In this document: piece after piece, positions 60,333-64,000 of the stretch
Numbering within the stretch: the first letter of the stretch is position 1
Layout: every line of letters begins with the position of its first letter
Assembly: GCF_019649055.1 (NCBI RefSeq)
Contig: NW_026570242.1
Location: 186,001-250,000, forward strand
Length of the DNA stretch: 64,000 bases
Direction: 5' to 3'
Source: Paramacrobiotus metropolitanus
Lineage: Eukaryota > Tardigrada > Eutardigrada > Parachela > Macrobiotidae
Made by a program: the position numbers and the translations under genes
Notes under the pieces: generated by a model
Database searches by the model: none
Told to the model about the DNA's origin: nothing
The model's input: the letters and a program-made list of their open reading frames with translations, nothing else

Positions 60333-63275
60333 ATGGCGCTGATCTGGGTGACCTTAAGCTTGCTGGTATTAGCAACCGTTGGGGTTGAGCGTTCCTCCAC
60401 CGCCTCCATTCCCAAATTGGAGAAAAATACAACAGCCCAATCGAAAAAGGATTTATACCCTGGGACTGTAGCAGATAAATTTCCACCTTCGAAGTCAGTT
60501 TTGGGAAGATATGCCAAACAGGCTGTGGCCGCCGATTCGGTCGAATGCTCGGAAATGGGAAAGTACGGATGGGTATTTTCATAACTCTGAATCGCTTAAT
60601 AAACCGCCACTTGTTATTGCCTAAAATAAGTGAGTACAGTGTCGTCGCGATAAGTACAAAAACTTAATAAAAAAGTTTTTATAGCGATGTTCTGAAAAAA
60701 GGAGGAAATGCCATTGAAGCAGCCATCACCACCTCGTTGTGTGTCGGTATTTACGACCCGCAAAGCTGCGGTTTGGGCGGGGGTCATTTCATGGTGATAT
60801 ACAACCGGAAGAACCAAAGTGCCACCACAATCAACGCACGAGAAATGGCCCCAGCTGCGTCTACGACCTTCATGTATGTGGACAACAAGAACATTTCCTC
60901 CATCAAAGGATGGCATGCGGCCGGCGTACCAGGTAAATTTTCACGCATTGTCGTGTACTGCATATATTTAAACACTATTCACAATAAGCAAAGCATGGCA
61001 TATAGCAGTTCGATTAGTTATGTTTAGCAGGAACAGTGAAACCAAGCGCAATAAATTCAAAAGCATTCAAAAAGTATGGACTCAATTGCAACGTAATGAC
61101 ACATAAAAATGACTTTTATGAATGCATCTTTCATGCGTGCTCTACTGTGCCGAATGTGTACTATTCTGTACATTGCCTGTGCTTTGCAAAAATGACGACA
61201 AAACTTATGCATTTTTAATGCTTTAGGTGAACTTGCTGGACTCTGGGCAGCGTACCAGTATTCTAAATCAGTCGGCGGGAAACTACAGTGGAAAGATCTT
61301 TTTGCACCGGTCATAAAAGCACTGCAACAAGGGATTCGCATTAATAACCGTCTTGCCTTCGCAATTCGGGTTGCCAAGGACGATATCTTGGGAGGCTACG
61401 ATAAGGGCTTGACCACGTTGTTCGCACCAGGCGGCAGGCTACTGGTCGAAAATCAGACCTATGCCAACGAAAAATTGGTCAATACCATGCAGATGATTGC
61501 GGATGACCCCGAAGGAATAAAAGAGTTTTACACCGGCCGAATCGCCGAAAACTTGGTTAATGACATAAAAAATGGAGGTAAACTACAGTATCTGCTATGT
61601 ATAGGATCCCCATTAATTTACTGCTATTTGCCGCAAACGTATTTGACATTTATTGCTGACACCAACGCATTTGCTGTTGAGGTGGTATAATTACTCTGGA
61701 CGATATGCAACAGTACACGGCCGCTGTAGAACCGGCTATCCACACTACTTTACAAGATAATTCTCTTTTGTACACCATTCCGCCGCCTTCAAGCGGGCTT
61801 ATACTGCAGTATATGGTGAAAGTTATGGATGGCTACTACGGCAATGTGAGTCTCGATTGGCGCACTGCAAAGCAGACTGACCGGGATTTGTTCAACCAAC
61901 GCCTGGTGGAAACCATGAAATACGGTTATGCCCGCAGAACCGAACTCGGTGACAAAGATTTTCAGGCGGAAGTACAGGAGGTGACCTTTATGTAGAAAAA
62001 CCCCTTGAGTTGAGATTTTTGTATTCCTGATAGATTATCGCTCTCCGACGGTAATCTATTTCTTGTTGGGTCTTGTCTTATCGAGGCGTTCTGCTTGGGA
62101 TATCCGATGATTTGTACCGTACTTACTTTCAGATTGAAGAAGCACTGCTCAATCCGTGGTTGGCCGATTTTACACGGCGATCCATTATGGAAAATAAGAC
62201 CTCTAATGATACGAGCACCTACGGTGTTAAAACTGTTGCTAAAATTGGCAAAACAGGAACGTCGCATCTCTGTGTTCTGGATAAAGATGGAAATGCCGTC
62301 TCGTTAACTACGACAATCAACACATTGTGAGTCGCTTCTAGCTGTATGGCACTAATTTCATCGTTGGTTTATGTATATAATTAAGCAATAATATATTTAA
62401 ATACATAATGCTTGTAATAATGCCTATTAAGCTTAATGTAACTTGTAACTAGTGAAAATGAGCACGCATAAGGCGAATGAATGCTTAAAAATTAACACCA
62501 ACAGCAGTGCCGTGTACATCTTTTGACTGTAAACGGAACAATCGTTACGCTATCGGCGTTTCTCTTTTACAGCTTCGGGTCGCGGCGTTTGTCGCAGTCT
62601 ACCGGAATACTTCTCAACAACGAGATGGACGACTTCAGTGTAAATCCGAACGAACCAAATTTTTACGGTTTACCGCCATCCAAAGCCAATTATGTGGCGC
62701 CTCACAAGCGGCCACAGTCCAGCATTTCCGGAACCATAGTGGCTGATCGACATGGTGACGTCACATATGTAATTGGAGCCTCGGGTGGATCGCGAATAAT
62801 TTCCGCAACGGCCAGCGTAAACGCCTAATTATTGCTTAATTAATGATTAATTTCTACTGATAGTTTTACACTTCACAGGTTCTCATGCGGGCAATGTACC
62901 TCGGTCTGAACATCAAGGAAGCTATCGATCATCCTCGATTGCACCACCAACTGTTGCCCATGCACCTGGAGTACGAACCAGGAACGCGACGAGTGAGTGT
63001 GGACCGTGTGGTCATGTGCATAATAATCAGACGTAGTTCGGTGCCGCAAACAGAATGCCAGGCCTTCTGGATTTGGGAATTGAACAGTATTACAGATAAT
63101 GGTTTGTTTCGTTTAGGCTGACGTCGTAAGCCTCGTGCAAAAAGGGCACAAAGTGGACACGAGCCACATGCAGGAAGCGCCGTATGCGGCTGTGCAGGGA
63201 ATTCACAGGCTGGCCGACGGCAGTTTAGAGGCCAATAGCGACTTTCGAAAAGGAGGAAGACCGGCGGGAGAATAA
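60333..63275 (+). CDS. Gamma-glutamyltransferase, copy 2
   Basis: Second copy, 612 aa. Exons 60333-60562, 60685-60932, 61227-61577, 61682-61980, 62133-62326, 62573-62816, 62879-62992, 63117-63275. Exons 2-8 have exactly the same lengths and phases as copy 1 (248, 351, 299, 194, 244, 114, 159). N-terminal segment MALIWVTLSLLVLATVGV is a signal or anchor and is the most diverged part. Catalytic set intact: INAREMAP, GKTGTSHLCVLDKDG, TTTINT, NNEMDDF, PQSSISGT, GASGGSRI. AATAAA at 63415. The acceptor of exon 4 (CTGTTGAG) has a poor pyrimidine tract but is forced by the frame. Confidence 0.95.
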
Positions 63276-64000
63276 CGCTAACGCCACAAGAAGAAGGAAC
63301 GGAGGATTTTCTAACGCTAAGGAGATATTTTGCTTATTGTTTCAATACTTGCTAAACTGCACTGATGGTGGTTAGGTGGCATTGATAGATATTTTGAGCA
63401 TTGATATCAAGTATAATAAAAATCTGCAGGAAATTCTACCAACGTCGACAATGCTTTATGGTGCCTGCATTTTCGATTACCAAATTACGGACTGCAGTGC
63501 ATACCACTGCTGAACTGAAGGGTTCAGCAAAGGTATGCACTGCATATTATTGGTAACTTATGCTCACTGCAGCCAAAGACATGGATGGTGTTGCATAATA
63601 ATATATCTTGCAAAACGTGTAATCGCTATGTAACACACAGCCATAACTCTCATTTCGATAATACATGAAACTGTGCTGGGTGATTCCGTCGAAATACAAA
63701 AGTGCAATCAGAATCTGATTTCTGGGGTGCCCGTTGTAAATCTGTAAGGTCTCGTGTCGCCTCACGTGTCGGCTTGGAAAGCATGGTGACCTTTGGAAAC
63801 TAAGTATTGCCGGCAACTGATACCGCGAGCTGTGATTATTCATTGCTTGTTTAACGCACAAATAGCATGGTAATGACCACTTGCAACGTCATACACACGG
63901 CTGTCGGCCTTTGTTTTTCTAATATCGGCCGCGGAAGTTTTTGTTTCCGTTCTCGATCAAACGAGACAAAATACGCTATCTCAGCATTCCGTACATTGTC
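63276..64000. other. Right edge, intergenic
   Basis: Poly(A) signal of GGT copy 2 at 63415, then no recognisable gene. Confidence 0.5.

Noticed and set aside
1-64000. CRISPR arrays, bacterial operons, rRNA genes
   Set aside because: None present; the window is eukaryotic nuclear DNA with spliced genes.

Overview
This is nuclear DNA of an animal: genes are split by many short GT-AG introns, lie on both strands and end in AATAAA signals. The content (POLG, MIC10, LSM8, SLC7A, SID1/SIDT, DGCR6, calreticulin with an HDEL tail, fructosamine-3-kinase, TMEM70, gamma-glutamyltransferase) is metazoan. An AKH/RPCH-type neuropeptide precursor points to an ecdysozoan. A tardigrade, or failing that a small arthropod, is my best guess, but the sequence does not prove it. 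All exon coordinates below come from reading splice sites and checking that phases join; there is no transcript evidence.

Layout. 1-4418 (-): POLG, cut by the left edge, head to head with MIC10 (4971-6213, +). 9493-15950 (+): a cationic amino-acid transporter of the SLC7A4/14 type. Its fifth intron carries a 2.3 kb decayed tyrosine-recombinase retrotransposon with split direct repeats. 16076-17118 (-): unknown membrane protein. 18508-19379 (+): AKH-type neuropeptide. 20464-21109 (+): LSM8. 21954-27622 (-): a complete SID1/SIDT-family membrane protein in nine exons. 29005-31581 (+): DGCR6. 32775-34298 (+): calreticulin. 36322-37278 (+): a small secreted six-cysteine protein missed by simple ORF calling. 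37892-40056 (+): a divergent calreticulin paralogue. 41683-45414 (-): four-helix membrane protein. 45.4-50.9 kb: gene-poor, with a cluster of palindromes. 50916-53033 (+): fructosamine-3-kinase. 53461-54279 (-): unresolved small gene. 55340-56080 (+): TMEM70. 56795-59503 and 60333-63275 (+): tandem gamma-glutamyltransferases with matching exon structure.

There is no operon logic. Two local themes stand out. Three mitochondrial genes are present (POLG, MIC10, TMEM70). Two tandem or near-tandem duplications are at different ages: the two GGT genes, nearly collinear, and the two calreticulins, strongly diverged. The points most worth following are the AKH peptide, the SID1 protein, the retrotransposon sitting against a splice acceptor, the divergent calreticulin ending in KLEL, the Cys-rich secreted peptide, a lone P-loop remnant at 41.4-41.6 kb, and the palindromes.
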